Shown here in pieces: positions 8,642 through 18,687 of a DNA stretch of 50,175 bases. Under the pieces are notes generated by a model that ran no database searches, was not told the DNA's origin, and was given only the letters and a program-made list of their open reading frames with translations. Made by a program: the position numbers and the translations under genes. This stretch comes from Alkaliphilus serpentinus (GTDB lineage: Bacteria > Bacillota > Clostridia > Peptostreptococcales > Natronincolaceae), in contig NZ_WBZB01000051.1 of assembly GCF_009017255.1 (NCBI RefSeq), positions 1 through 50,175 of the forward strand. Reading direction: 5' to 3'. Positions within the stretch are counted from its first letter, which is position 1. Every line of letters starts with the position of its first letter.

Positions 8642-9601
8642 CTAAGTATCTAGATACTTTTTTATGTGACTTGCAATTAAACTCATATCTTCTAAATTAT
8701 ACCTTTGATCTATCGGTATAGGTATAAGCCATTTAGCTAATTGATACTCAAAGGAATTCTTTAATGCTCTATTCAGTACTTCCTTCCAATAGGTAGCTAC
8801 ATATATTCTATTTTCTAATAGATTATCCCTTAAGCCTTCTTTATCGATTAATAGGGGATAACATAATGGTCCATGAATTTGGTGTTTTTCTATATGTAAC
8901 TTATTTATTTTATAGAAAATATCATGCAAATAACTAAAATTGTTGTCTCTGGTTGTAATTACATTACTATAATCGATGCTGGAAAGTATTGATTGAGTTA
9001 AATTAGACATATGTTTTATAGGTTCATTTATAAATAGGCCTTCATTTACTGTATAGTCTTTGTAACTGCTCTCTGCCGATAAATCAATTCGCTTTAATAA
9101 ATGAGTATATCTTTGATATGATATATCTTTGATAATCGGTAGTAATAAGTCTGAATCTACATACAAATATCCTCCATCTGCAACACCGAAAAATTTTCTT
9201 GCCGAATAAAAGGTATCAATCCCTTCTATTGGTTTACTGAAGAAAGCCTGAGTATTATCAATAATTAAGTTATTGTACTTTAATCCTAGTTCATAAATGT
9301 GATTTTGAAACAAACCATAATAGTTGATATATAGAATTGCATCATTATTTTCAAGTTTATAATTGTTTAATACTGGGAAAAATCCGTTGTCTAGATAATA
9401 AAACTTATAATCAATACCATTTCTTTCTATTACATCGATAACTGCATTACATACATAAACAGGTATATATATTCTTTTGTAATTTCTCACCCTTAATATA
9501 TATTCCAAGCAGGATCTACCACTGTTAAGTCTCAAGGCATTATAATGATATTCTGGTTTCTTACCTAGCTCTAGCTCAAAAAAACCACCTATCTCTTTCA
9601 T
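8642..9601 (-). CDS. DegT/DnrJ-like PLP enzyme, short form
   Basis: 319 aa, about 50 residues shorter than standard DegT/DnrJ/EryC1 sugar aminotransferases. Fold-type I features are visible: LNSGRSCLEYIL near residue 30, the PLP-pyridine aspartate in LIIDNTQAFFSK, and the Schiff-base lysine in FYSARKFFGVADGGYLYVD. It probably transaminates a keto-sugar or a related small molecule. Its start overlaps the end of the WbqC gene by 4 bases, so the two are translationally coupled. The DNA is visibly more AT-rich than the rfb genes, which may mean separate acquisition. Confidence 0.7.
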   Translation of the reverse strand: MKEIGGFFELELGKKPEYHYNALRLNSGRSCLEYILRVRNYKRIYIPVYVCNAVIDVIERNGIDYKFYYLDNGFFPVLNNYKLENNDAILYINYYGLFQNHIYELGLKYNNLIIDNTQAFFSKPIEGIDTFYSARKFFGVADGGYLYVDSDLLLPIIKDISYQRYTHLLKRIDLSAESSYKDYTVNEGLFINEPIKHMSNLTQSILSSIDYSNVITTRDNNFSYLHDIFYKINKLHIEKHQIHGPLCYPLLIDKEGLRDNLLENRIYVATYWKEVLNRALKNSFEYQLAKWLIPIPIDQRYNLEDMSLIASHIKKYLDT

Positions 9602-10305
9602 TTTATCAACTCATATTCACATAAATATTTTTTAATCTGCTCTTTTGAATTAAACATAAAAACATCAATTATCGATAAGTTATTTATAAATGGATTGTTA
9701 AATTGCTTGTACTCTATATTTTTACATTGTATAAAATGTAAATTTATGCCTTCTCTATTAAAGGGTTGATGTGAATAAATGTTTTTTCCTCCGATAGCGT
9801 TAATATAGGTGTTTGATTTCAGGTTTTTGTTTATAAATATAATTCTATCCTCACCCTTTAAGTTTTCACCTATCATTAAATTTGAAGATACTAATATTTC
9901 AGTATTTATCTCTAAACAATTGCATATTGCTTTAATGCTATTGATAATAAATTTTGAGAGATTGTTCTCTTTATAACTTACTATGTTTTCTATTAAACCT
10001 ATCGAATCAGTAAAGTAGGGTGCGTTTTTATAAGAAAAATAAATAGACTTAATGAATTTGTCTTTCTCATATTCAATATTTTCAATAAAATATCGTTCAT
10101 TAATATTAGCTTTATAACTATCTTTCTTTATGTTAAAGATAAACATTCTATCGGTACCATTAATTAATAATCTATTTCTATTGATCCATCCACCTTTAAT
10201 GAATTGAACATCATCATAGATTAAAAAGGTATCTACAGCATTAATTAGTTGAAAATATCCTATATAAGGAAATAGATATGGTTGCATTATTGCAAGCTTA
10301 GTCAC
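9598..10305 (-). CDS. WbqC-like family protein
   Basis: 235 aa, matching the WbqC-like family across its length: KLAIMQPYLFPYIGYFQLIN at the N-terminus, FLIYDDVQFIKGGWINRNRL, and the later SNTYINAIGGKNIY segment. Members occur in O-antigen and flagellin-glycan clusters next to DegT aminotransferases. They are suspected to act on amino-sugar modification, but no reaction is firmly established. Here both neighbours are DegT-type genes that overlap it by 4 bases, which supports a shared step such as acylation or amino-acid transfer to an amino-sugar (inference). Confidence 0.88.
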   Translation of the reverse strand: MTKLAIMQPYLFPYIGYFQLINAVDTFLIYDDVQFIKGGWINRNRLLINGTDRMFIFNIKKDSYKANINERYFIENIEYEKDKFIKSIYFSYKNAPYFTDSIGLIENIVSYKENNLSKFIINSIKAICNCLEINTEILVSSNLMIGENLKGEDRIIFINKNLKSNTYINAIGGKNIYSHQPFNREGINLHFIQCKNIEYKQFNNPFINNLSIIDVFMFNSKEQIKKYLCEYELIK

Positions 10306-11384
10306 TTAACACACATCCTTATTGTATTAACAATCATTTCTTGGTCCTTTACATCTATAGACTCGTATAGAGGCAAACAAAGAATTCTCTTAGCGATTTC
10401 ATTTGAATTTACCATTAAATCATCTGTATTTATATAACTAAGGGTATCTAAAGAAGGATAAAAATATCTTCTTGGATAAATATCTTTATTATTCAGCTCT
10501 TTAACTACTTTAAGCAAACAATCCTCACTTTTTAAAAGAATTGGATAGTAAGCATAGTTTTTACTGCAGTTTTTATTATAATGTAATAGGTTTACACCTT
10601 CTAAGCCCCTAAGGTAACCGTCGTATATCTCATTAACCTTCATTCTTTTTTCAAGTATATCACTCATGTCTTCCAATATACACAACCCCATAGCTGCCTG
10701 TAGCTCATTCATCTTTGCATTAATTCCAATATCAACTATTTCACCTGGACCTACTATTCCAAAGTTTATTAGTTTTCGAGCCCTATCATAGATTTCATCA
10801 TCATTAATGATTAGTGCTCCGCCTTCTATAGTATGAAATATTTTGGTTGCATGGAAGCTCAATATCGATATGTCTCCATGCTTTAGAATACTCTCTCCCT
10901 TATAGTTTACATTAAATGCATGGGCGGCATCATAAATAACTTTTATGTTATGCTTCTTTGCAATGGATTTTATTTCTTCTACTTCACATCCATTTCCAAA
11001 AACATGAACTGGTAATATTGCAGAGGTATTAGGTGTAATATTTTTTTCAATTAGGTTAGGATTAATACACAAGCTCCTTTTATCTATATCTGCAAAGATA
11101 GGCTTTAAGCCCTCCCAAACTAGGCTACTGGTTGTTGCCACAAAAGAAAAAGGCGTTGTAATTACTTCTTTTTCTAAGTTCAATAACTTATATGCTACTT
11201 GCAGAGCCAATGTCCCATTAGATACTAACACAAGATTTTTAACACCTAAATATTCCTCTAACTTCTGCTCTAGTGCTTTAACCATTTGACCATTGTTAGT
11301 TATCCAACCAGAATCAAATATTTTATCAATGTATTTTTTATATCTTTCTCTACTTGGCAGATAGGTTCTCGTAACATTAATCAT
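10302..11384 (-). CDS. DegT/DnrJ/EryC1/StrS sugar aminotransferase
   Basis: 360 aa, full length for the family. It is PLP-dependent and would convert a nucleotide keto-sugar to an amino-sugar using an amino-acid donor. Landmarks are NNGQMVKALEQKLEEYLGV, LVSNGTLALQVAYKLL, TTPFSFVATTSSLVW, the PLP-binding VIYDAAHAFNV and the catalytic-lysine region SFHATKIFHTIEGGALI. The dTDP-4-keto-6-deoxyglucose made by RfbB is a possible substrate. I choose the ATG at 11384 (AAGGATGG upstream) over the TTG at 11390. It overlaps wbqC and starts 14 bases after the large glycosyltransferase gene. Confidence 0.92.
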   Translation of the reverse strand: MINVTRTYLPSRERYKKYIDKIFDSGWITNNGQMVKALEQKLEEYLGVKNLVLVSNGTLALQVAYKLLNLEKEVITTPFSFVATTSSLVWEGLKPIFADIDKRSLCINPNLIEKNITPNTSAILPVHVFGNGCEVEEIKSIAKKHNIKVIYDAAHAFNVNYKGESILKHGDISILSFHATKIFHTIEGGALIINDDEIYDRARKLINFGIVGPGEIVDIGINAKMNELQAAMGLCILEDMSDILEKRMKVNEIYDGYLRGLEGVNLLHYNKNCSKNYAYYPILLKSEDCLLKVVKELNNKDIYPRRYFYPSLDTLSYINTDDLMVNSNEIAKRILCLPLYESIDVKDQEMIVNTIRMCVK

Positions 11385-11397
11385 CCTCAACCATCCT

Positions 11398-14300
11398 TCA
11401 CATTTTAGTTGCTAATATTAAGTCTTCTCTTGGATTTACTCCATACTCAATACAAGTTTCATCATTGAATATCTCGTCATTACTGATAATATTTAGCTGA
11501 AAGCCTGCCCTTTTTAATCTATCAAAGAAATCTAGTCCATAGATCCGAACATGGTCTTCTTGTCCAAAATATTTTAGTCTATCTTCACTTTTGGTGATTT
11601 TCTCATCTTCAAATGAGTCTTTTAAAAGAGGAGAATATGGGGTTTGAAGGATTGCTATTCCCCCTTTTTTAAGCACTCTATAAAGCTCCTTCATTGCTGC
11701 TAAATCATCTATAATATGCTCTAACACATGGTTACATATAATTACATCAAAGGTCTCATCCTCAAACTGTATACTGGTTATATCTATTCTTATAATATCA
11801 GCTTTATTTGGAAACAAATCTCCTTGAATATAGTTATTAGGATTATGTTTCTTAACCAATTCTTTAATTTTATCTTCAGGTGCAATGTGTAGTATGTTAC
11901 GATTATAGATTTTTTCCCAAATTTTCAGCTCATTGAAATACATAACTAAGTGTCGTTCTCTATCATGTCCACCACAAATGGGGCATGAAAAGTTTTCAAC
12001 ATCACTGCCAATTATGTTATATTTTGCCAAGCTTTCTGAAACATGTAATCTATAAGGTACGAACTTTTCCACATCATTTGAACAGATAACACATTTATGA
12101 GGATATTGTTTGTCTTCAATTATCTTATTAATAGCATCGGAAAAAGCTAGATTTAGTCTTTCCCTAATATGACTTTTAATATATTTAAACTTCAACTCAT
12201 TTAGCTGCCCACTAAAGCATTTAAACCACTTAGATAACAGATTAATATATTCCATATTTGTATTTATGATATTCATCTTGTAACAGGCATCTATTATCTC
12301 CTTCCAGTTACAAATACCAATTAAGTAAATTTCATTTTTCTTAGAATTTTGACTATTATGCTCTCTAAAATAGCTCAAGCTCTCAGAAATATAGACAGCG
12401 TTGCCTTTTTTTAATAGTGCAATCCATGTTGATAAGTCACTTATATTTAAGTACAAATGACCATTAATAAAGCCGAACCCTTCATCTAATAAGGTTCTCT
12501 TAAACAATACTGTTGAAGGTTCACCAATGAAATTTGTTAAATTTTCCAAGCAAAATAAGCTCAACTGATGACCATCAATGATAGTATCTTTATCAAAGAG
12601 CCTTTGAGTAGCGCCATTATCTGGTAAGAATTTACCTTCCTCATCAATTAATTGTCTATGGGATGTGACTAAACTAATATCTCTACGTGTTGTAAAGAAC
12701 TTCATCATTTTTTCTATTTTAGTGATATGAAAAACATCGTCATGAAACAAAAAGTTTATATACTCACCCTTACATTCAGCCATAAGCCTAATTACGTTAG
12801 AAAGACCATAATCCATCTCTTCCCTTTGGTTTCTAAAATATGTTATGTTTGAGTATTGGCTCAAATAGGGTTTAATGAACTCTTCAACTACATTGGTAGT
12901 ACTATCATCCCCTATGATGATCTCTATATTAGAGTAGGTTTGATTGATTGCGCTTTCTAATGCTTCCTTGAGGTATTTTGTTTGATTATATGCCGGTATA
13001 AGTATACTTACTAAAGGTAAATCCTTTCTGCTTATACCTTCAGAATTACTAGTTCGTTTTAACTCTTCGTTAAGCTGCTTGTATATATCTTGTAATTGAT
13101 TATATTCGTTTTTATAACCATCCTTCTCATCTGGTTGATATTCTCTCATTACACTTTCGCTGTATAGTTGAGAATTCCTTAAAGCTTTGAGATATTCTTC
13201 ATTCTTTTGTAAAAATCCCTTTTGATTAGCTGTTAATACTTCATGAATATAATCTACAGCACCCAACAGTTTCATCTTTGTTGAGCCTAGCTGTTGGTTA
13301 TCGTGAATTCTAAAATAGCTAAGTATCTCTGCAATAAAAATTGCTTTACCTTGACTTAATAGATTGAACCAAGAGGCTTGATCTACGTTACACTCATATT
13401 TTCGATCGTTAAATACCCCAAAGGGCTCTATTAGCATGCTTTTTCTAAACAAAACCGTTGTTGGCTCACCAATACAATTATAATTATTAGCTATAACAAA
13501 GTCAGCCAGCTCAGTTCCATGAATGATTGTATCTGTTTTGAATACTGAATCTGTGTCTCCAAAAAGTCCTTTATTATTACCCTTCTCATCAATGATTCCA
13601 CGGTGGGAGGTAATTAGGGCTATTTCTCTATCAATATCATTTATAAAATAGCTCATCATTTTTTCTATTTTAGTTAGTTCAAATAAATCATCATCCATCA
13701 AAAAGTTTACATATTCACCCTTACACATGTCCATTAACTTTAAATCATTATCAAATTGCCCTAAGTTCCTTTCGTTATGATAGTATGTAATATTGGGATA
13801 TTTATTAAGGTAATGCTTCTTAACTAATTCTTCTGTTTCGTTATTGGTACTATCATCGCCTATAATAACTTCTATGTTTTTATAGGTCTGATTTATAGCG
13901 CTATCTAGTGCTATTTTAAAATAGTCTGGTCTATTATAGGTAGGTATCAAAATACTTACTAATGGATACATATCCCTGTAATAAGTGTTAATGAAAGATT
14001 TCCTATACTCTTCAAATCTATTATCTACATTTTCAGCTCCACAATCATGTATGCACCAAGGTATTGATATATTTGGAATTACAGCCTTATAGCCAGCCCT
14101 CTTAAATTCAATACTTTGGGCTGCATCATAAAACCACAAATCATTAAATACATCATTCCTCCAAGGGATGTCATATTGTGTGATCATAATAAAGCCCTCT
14201 AAAATATCCACTTCATTATATAGGCCTTCAATGTCGTTATATACAATCTCCTTCATGAATCCACTGTGGTTTTTAAAAACCTTACCATACTTATGTTTTG

Positions 14301-14631
14301 AGTCCTTCCATATGCCGCTGGTTGGTATAGCCTTTGCACCTACCATACCAATCATCCCGATATTGCTATCGCTATTAAAAAGATTTATACAGTCTTCAAT
14401 AAAGCCTTTGTTAATAATAAATACATCCTGATGTAGATATACCTTGTATTTTGCATCGCTAGCAGCCATTGCTTCATTATAAGCCATAGCTATGGATTTA
14501 GGATTGTCAATGGAAATACATTCTACTTCAAGGTTTTCTGGAATCTTCAGTTGACTAATATAATACAGGGATTCTTGATAGACATCTTGATCGGTTACGC
14601 AGGTGATAAAGGAAAATTTATTTTTATTCAT
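11398..14631 (-). CDS. Three-domain glycosyltransferase with C-terminal methyltransferase
   Basis: 1077 aa with four catalytic-type modules. Residues 1-215: a GT-A-like domain (VYLHQDVFIINKGFIEDC). Residues 222-500: a GT2 domain (VSILIPTYN, NQTYKNIEVIIGDDST, NFLMDDDLFELTKIEKMM). Residues 540-790: a second GT2 domain that closely repeats the first (VSILIPAYN, NQTYSNIEIIIGDDST, NFLFHDDVFHITKIEKMM, with GEPSTVLF against GEPTTVLF). From about 846: two CxxC pairs (CVIC, CPICGGHDRERH) leading into a SAM methyltransferase (ILHIAPE, VIICNHVLEHIIDD, LKKGGIAIL). The tandem GT2 domains are probably a recent internal duplication and may add similar sugars in series. It begins 2 bases after the 1343-aa protein ends. 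Predicted flagellin glycan assembly, cytoplasmic. Confidence 0.85.
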   Translation of the reverse strand: MNKNKFSFITCVTDQDVYQESLYYISQLKIPENLEVECISIDNPKSIAMAYNEAMAASDAKYKVYLHQDVFIINKGFIEDCINLFNSDSNIGMIGMVGAKAIPTSGIWKDSKHKYGKVFKNHSGFMKEIVYNDIEGLYNEVDILEGFIMITQYDIPWRNDVFNDLWFYDAAQSIEFKRAGYKAVIPNISIPWCIHDCGAENVDNRFEEYRKSFINTYYRDMYPLVSILIPTYNRPDYFKIALDSAINQTYKNIEVIIGDDSTNNETEELVKKHYLNKYPNITYYHNERNLGQFDNDLKLMDMCKGEYVNFLMDDDLFELTKIEKMMSYFINDIDREIALITSHRGIIDEKGNNKGLFGDTDSVFKTDTIIHGTELADFVIANNYNCIGEPTTVLFRKSMLIEPFGVFNDRKYECNVDQASWFNLLSQGKAIFIAEILSYFRIHDNQQLGSTKMKLLGAVDYIHEVLTANQKGFLQKNEEYLKALRNSQLYSESVMREYQPDEKDGYKNEYNQLQDIYKQLNEELKRTSNSEGISRKDLPLVSILIPAYNQTKYLKEALESAINQTYSNIEIIIGDDSTTNVVEEFIKPYLSQYSNITYFRNQREEMDYGLSNVIRLMAECKGEYINFLFHDDVFHITKIEKMMKFFTTRRDISLVTSHRQLIDEEGKFLPDNGATQRLFDKDTIIDGHQLSLFCLENLTNFIGEPSTVLFKRTLLDEGFGFINGHLYLNISDLSTWIALLKKGNAVYISESLSYFREHNSQNSKKNEIYLIGICNWKEIIDACYKMNIINTNMEYINLLSKWFKCFSGQLNELKFKYIKSHIRERLNLAFSDAINKIIEDKQYPHKCVICSNDVEKFVPYRLHVSESLAKYNIIGSDVENFSCPICGGHDRERHLVMYFNELKIWEKIYNRNILHIAPEDKIKELVKKHNPNNYIQGDLFPNKADIIRIDITSIQFEDETFDVIICNHVLEHIIDDLAAMKELYRVLKKGGIAILQTPYSPLLKDSFEDEKITKSEDRLKYFGQEDHVRIYGLDFFDRLKRAGFQLNIISNDEIFNDETCIEYGVNPREDLILATKM

Positions 14632-14633
14632 GA

Positions 14634-17600
14634 CTATGCCTCCATTATTTCTTGTTTCAAGCTAAGGAGTTCCCCCTCAAGGGGCTCTGCATTGTTGAGA
14701 AACTGTAGTGCTGTTTCTTTATCACCTAATTCATATACTATTAGAGATATATTGTAAACTGTATCTGCATATTGAGGGTTCATTGTATAAGCATATTCTA
14801 GTATGGATAAAGCCTCTTGAATTTTGTTATTGGAGTAATACAAGCTGGCTACTAGGTTTAGAATTAAATCTTTATTTGTGGCTTTCATATCTACCCATCT
14901 AATGATTTTGTCTTTACCTTCTGAAGATTGCCTATTTAGGTAGTTCCAAAGGCTTTCAAGATCTTCTTCAGAGTTGAAGCTGTTTTCTATTCTTCTTAAG
15001 ATATAACCAAGCTGGGTATCATTTAATTCATCCAATAGATTATTCCTTTCCATAGATAACAGTTCCCTTTGATTGATTCTTTTTATAGAGATTGAATTTT
15101 CTTTACTTGCCATAGGGGTATCAGTATCCTTCCTGTAAAATGCTAGTAAGGTATCACCTTGCAACTCCTCTACTGAGTCAAAGGATATTCTATGCTTATC
15201 TAACTCTTCCATTGTCATATCCTTAACTTTATCAGTAAGCTTCAATATCACCATTCCATTCGGTTTTACATATTTAAAAAGATAATTAAGATTTTCGATT
15301 AGTTTATTTGACTTACAGCTAGTAGATGCATTTATGATTACATCAAAGAAATTTCTTTCAAAGGTCTCAATACTTTTAAAGCCTCCTACTTTTATATCGG
15401 CATAATGTTGGTAGTTCAATAATAATTTTGGATTTTTTTCAATGCCAAATAGGTCCACGTTAGGAAATTCGTTCTTTATATCCAACAAGGTTCCCCCACC
15501 AGCGCATTCTAACTCTAGAATATTATTAAAGCTTATTTGTTGAGATTTTAAATATTGAGTAATCGCTTTGTTTATTGTGATAATACTGTAGGGATCAAAA
15601 CCCCATTTTTCCTGAAACTTTCCTCTATTTTTTATAAGTACATCATTAAACTTATTTGACTCCTTAGAAAAGGACATACTACCAAAATGATAAATAAAGG
15701 TATCCTTACATAGAAGTAACCTATACCCTTCCTGTCGTATTCTTAATGAATAATCATCATCTTCAAAATTTCCTGGAGTAAACCTTTCGTCTAACAAACC
15801 GATCTTTTGTATTACGTCACCCCTTATAAGCATACAAAAACCAACCAGCCGTAACCTTTCCTCCCATAGAGCTGCATTACTATGGTTATGGGCAGTAGCA
15901 AAGGCTAATATATCATCAAAATTGTCATAGGGTAGAGAAATAGCCTGATAATTGGAGCATGAGTTGGTGATAGCACCTACTGCACCAATAGAGTCCTTAC
16001 TATACAAAGCAGTTTGCAGGTTTTCTAACCAATTGGGCATAACAATGGTGTCATTATTTAATAATAAAATGTCGTTTCCTACATCAGCCATTTTTATTCC
16101 TTGATTACATCCCTTTGGAAACCCTTCATTCACTGAGTTAGAGATTAATTCAATATCCCTTTGCTCCTTAAGCCACTCTAAAGTTCCATCGGTAGATGCA
16201 TTATCAACTACAATCAACTGATAGGATTCAGGTTTTGTATAGTTTCTTATGCTATTAATGCAAAGCTTGTTGTATTCTAAATTATTATAGGTTAAAAGAA
16301 TTATACTTGTTTTTCTGTTGCTATCAGTAGGGCTGTCATCAGAAGAAATCGATGATGATGATAATTCCTCCTTAAGCTTTGTCAGATTGTGAGATTCACT
16401 TAATTGTGTAATGATCTCATGAAGCTGTTCTTTTACATTAGGGTCCTTTGATACATCCGCTGCATATTTATACAAATTTATTGCCTCATCTAGGTTGTCT
16501 TGAATTTGGCATAGATAAGCAGCATTGCATAGAAGATCAAAGTCTCTAGGTGCTCGTGCTAACCCTTTCTTTAAGTACATCTCAGCTGCTGATAAATCTT
16601 CATTAATAATAGCAATGCTAGATTCTATAGCATAAATATCTATATCCTCTTTCACGATTGATTGGTATTCCTTAAGGGTGCTGCTGGCATCATTAGTTTT
16701 CCCATCACTAATTAATGACCGGATACTGTCTTTCACCTTACTTTTATATTCTTTAAACTCACTATTTTCCGCTGTTTTATTTTCCATTTCATTAAGGAGA
16801 TGTTTAACTCCCTTTTGCATAACAGGATATATACCAAGGGCCTTTCTTAAATAACCAACATATTTCAACTCATCTATTTCTCTTCCCTCAAGGGCCTTAA
16901 GCATATAGATTATAAAAGCATCCTCTTCATTTTTAACCATAGATATTAATTCATCATTAATGATCTCTTGATTATAAATTTGTTTTATCAGAGTGATACT
17001 ATCATTTATATACCTGATGAATATTAGGTTATATTCGTCATTCTTTAGCTCTTTAAATAACAGTATAAATTTAGCAATATTCTTAGTGATCTTGCATTTT
17101 AATAAGTTAAACTGAGGATAAACCTTTTTTAAATATTCTATGGCTTCATATGCATAGGACTTATTATGGGAAAATAATAAATACCTAAAATAATTTTCGA
17201 TTTTGTATTCTTGAAGATTAACCAAATTATCAAATATGGGAAGCTGTTTTTTTATAAGATAAAAGATACAATCCCCATAATAGTCAGGAAGATTATTGAA
17301 ATCTAAGCTGTAAACCTGTTCTACATATTTGACAGCTAACTCAGTATCATTTAATAGGCTTATACGAACTAGATTGAGTAAAGAATAGCTATCTTCATTT
17401 TCAGAAAAAACGTCATAGATTACCCTTTTCTTTTCTATGCTATAGTCCTTTAATAGCACTTCTAGGTTGGTTATAAAATCATCCTTCAACTTAACATAAT
17501 CAACTAAAATGTAGGTATTATAATAGTTTAATAATTCCTGAATACTATCAGTTTGTAAATGGGCTTTTACTAAATAGGGTATAGTACTTCTTAAGTGGTT

Positions 17601-18665
17601 TTCTTCCTTAATCTTCAATGAATATTCTATTACCTTATCGTACCTCTTCTCAGTATTAAAGATCCTACACATGTTTGCAATTACATTATCCTTGGAGTCT
17701 AACGAATATACCGAAAAGGTTATATCGGATAGAGTACCCTCATTTCCCTTTTCTAATAGCCTTAAATAAATTTCGTAATTCTTTATTGCCTCTTGATTTT
17801 TTAGTAGTTTTTCCTTTGCATAGCCTAAAAGACAATAAAGATCTACTAATCCCTCCTTTATTGTCAAGCCCTCTTCACATATTTCCTCTAATTTATTATA
17901 GTCCTCTGTATAGTAATACCCTTGTGCCAACTGGGTATAAACGTACATGTATTTACTTAAGTTTAACTGTTTTTCTTTAGCCATTTTATAGGTTTTATAA
18001 GCCAACTCTAGGGCTGTTAGATAATCCTTACGCATTCCATAGGATTGAGATAACTGGAATAATGTATAGATGTCTTCGGGGTCCTTTTCTAGGGCTAGCT
18101 TTAGTAACTGTGTGTTTCTTACAAACTTTCGTTCCATTAACTCCTCATCATCGGAAACATAGCCGTAGTGTAATAGCACTGCATCAATAGTGCACACAGG
18201 AGGCTTTATTTTAGGTTGTTCATGGATAATTCCCCTATAACAGAAACCATTATAGTTTTTGAATAATCTACAAATAGAAGAAATACTCCCCCTTGAATCA
18301 TCAGTGTAGGAGTAGCTTTTAACTTTAACCATAGCCACATTGCATTTTTTGTAGGCATTAGAGTTAAAAAAATCGATAATGGGCCAGCTATCCTCTAGTA
18401 CTTCATCACCATCCAAAACCAAAAGCCATTGGCCCTTAGCATAGCCTATGGTAATGTTTCGCATGGCTCCAAAATCATCCTTCCATGGATGATAATAGAC
18501 TTTATTTGTATATTTTTTTGCTATATCCACTGTGTCATCTTCAGACCCCGTATCAACGATTATAAGCTCTGATGATATGGCACTTCTAAGCTTTTCTAAG
18601 CTACTTAAACATTTATCTAGATATTTTGACTCATTTTTAACCATCATTACAATACTGAGTAGCAT
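14634..18665 (-). CDS. Giant GT2-TPR-GT2-methyltransferase-like-TPR protein, probable flagellin glycosyltransferase
   Basis: 1343 aa. Residues 1-170 are a GT2 domain (LLSIVMMVKNESKYLDKCL, LIIVDTGSEDDT, LVLDGDEVLED with a DGD metal motif near 85). About 180-775 is a long helical stretch with TPR-like repeats (CLLGYAKEKLLKNQEAIKNY, LCNAAYLCQIQDNLDEAINL). Residues 786-1000 are a second GT2 domain (SIILLTYNNLEYNK, VVDNASTDGTLEWL, LLLNNDTIVMPNWL). Residues 1040-1180 resemble a worn SAM methyltransferase (NILELECAGGGTLLDI, LFGIEKNPK), and TPR units end the protein. GGGAGGGTC precedes the ATG. Directly after the flagellin gene, with TPRs able to grip a protein partner, it is the best candidate for transfer of sugar to flagellin itself (inference). 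Confidence 0.85.
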   Translation of the reverse strand: MLLSIVMMVKNESKYLDKCLSSLEKLRSAISSELIIVDTGSEDDTVDIAKKYTNKVYYHPWKDDFGAMRNITIGYAKGQWLLVLDGDEVLEDSWPIIDFFNSNAYKKCNVAMVKVKSYSYTDDSRGSISSICRLFKNYNGFCYRGIIHEQPKIKPPVCTIDAVLLHYGYVSDDEELMERKFVRNTQLLKLALEKDPEDIYTLFQLSQSYGMRKDYLTALELAYKTYKMAKEKQLNLSKYMYVYTQLAQGYYYTEDYNKLEEICEEGLTIKEGLVDLYCLLGYAKEKLLKNQEAIKNYEIYLRLLEKGNEGTLSDITFSVYSLDSKDNVIANMCRIFNTEKRYDKVIEYSLKIKEENHLRSTIPYLVKAHLQTDSIQELLNYYNTYILVDYVKLKDDFITNLEVLLKDYSIEKKRVIYDVFSENEDSYSLLNLVRISLLNDTELAVKYVEQVYSLDFNNLPDYYGDCIFYLIKKQLPIFDNLVNLQEYKIENYFRYLLFSHNKSYAYEAIEYLKKVYPQFNLLKCKITKNIAKFILLFKELKNDEYNLIFIRYINDSITLIKQIYNQEIINDELISMVKNEEDAFIIYMLKALEGREIDELKYVGYLRKALGIYPVMQKGVKHLLNEMENKTAENSEFKEYKSKVKDSIRSLISDGKTNDASSTLKEYQSIVKEDIDIYAIESSIAIINEDLSAAEMYLKKGLARAPRDFDLLCNAAYLCQIQDNLDEAINLYKYAADVSKDPNVKEQLHEIITQLSESHNLTKLKEELSSSSISSDDSPTDSNRKTSIILLTYNNLEYNKLCINSIRNYTKPESYQLIVVDNASTDGTLEWLKEQRDIELISNSVNEGFPKGCNQGIKMADVGNDILLLNNDTIVMPNWLENLQTALYSKDSIGAVGAITNSCSNYQAISLPYDNFDDILAFATAHNHSNAALWEERLRLVGFCMLIRGDVIQKIGLLDERFTPGNFEDDDYSLRIRQEGYRLLLCKDTFIYHFGSMSFSKESNKFNDVLIKNRGKFQEKWGFDPYSIITINKAITQYLKSQQISFNNILELECAGGGTLLDIKNEFPNVDLFGIEKNPKLLLNYQHYADIKVGGFKSIETFERNFFDVIINASTSCKSNKLIENLNYLFKYVKPNGMVILKLTDKVKDMTMEELDKHRISFDSVEELQGDTLLAFYRKDTDTPMASKENSISIKRINQRELLSMERNNLLDELNDTQLGYILRRIENSFNSEEDLESLWNYLNRQSSEGKDKIIRWVDMKATNKDLILNLVASLYYSNNKIQEALSILEYAYTMNPQYADTVYNISLIVYELGDKETALQFLNNAEPLEGELLSLKQEIMEA

Positions 18666-18687
18666 TTATGACCCTCCCTTAATTTAT

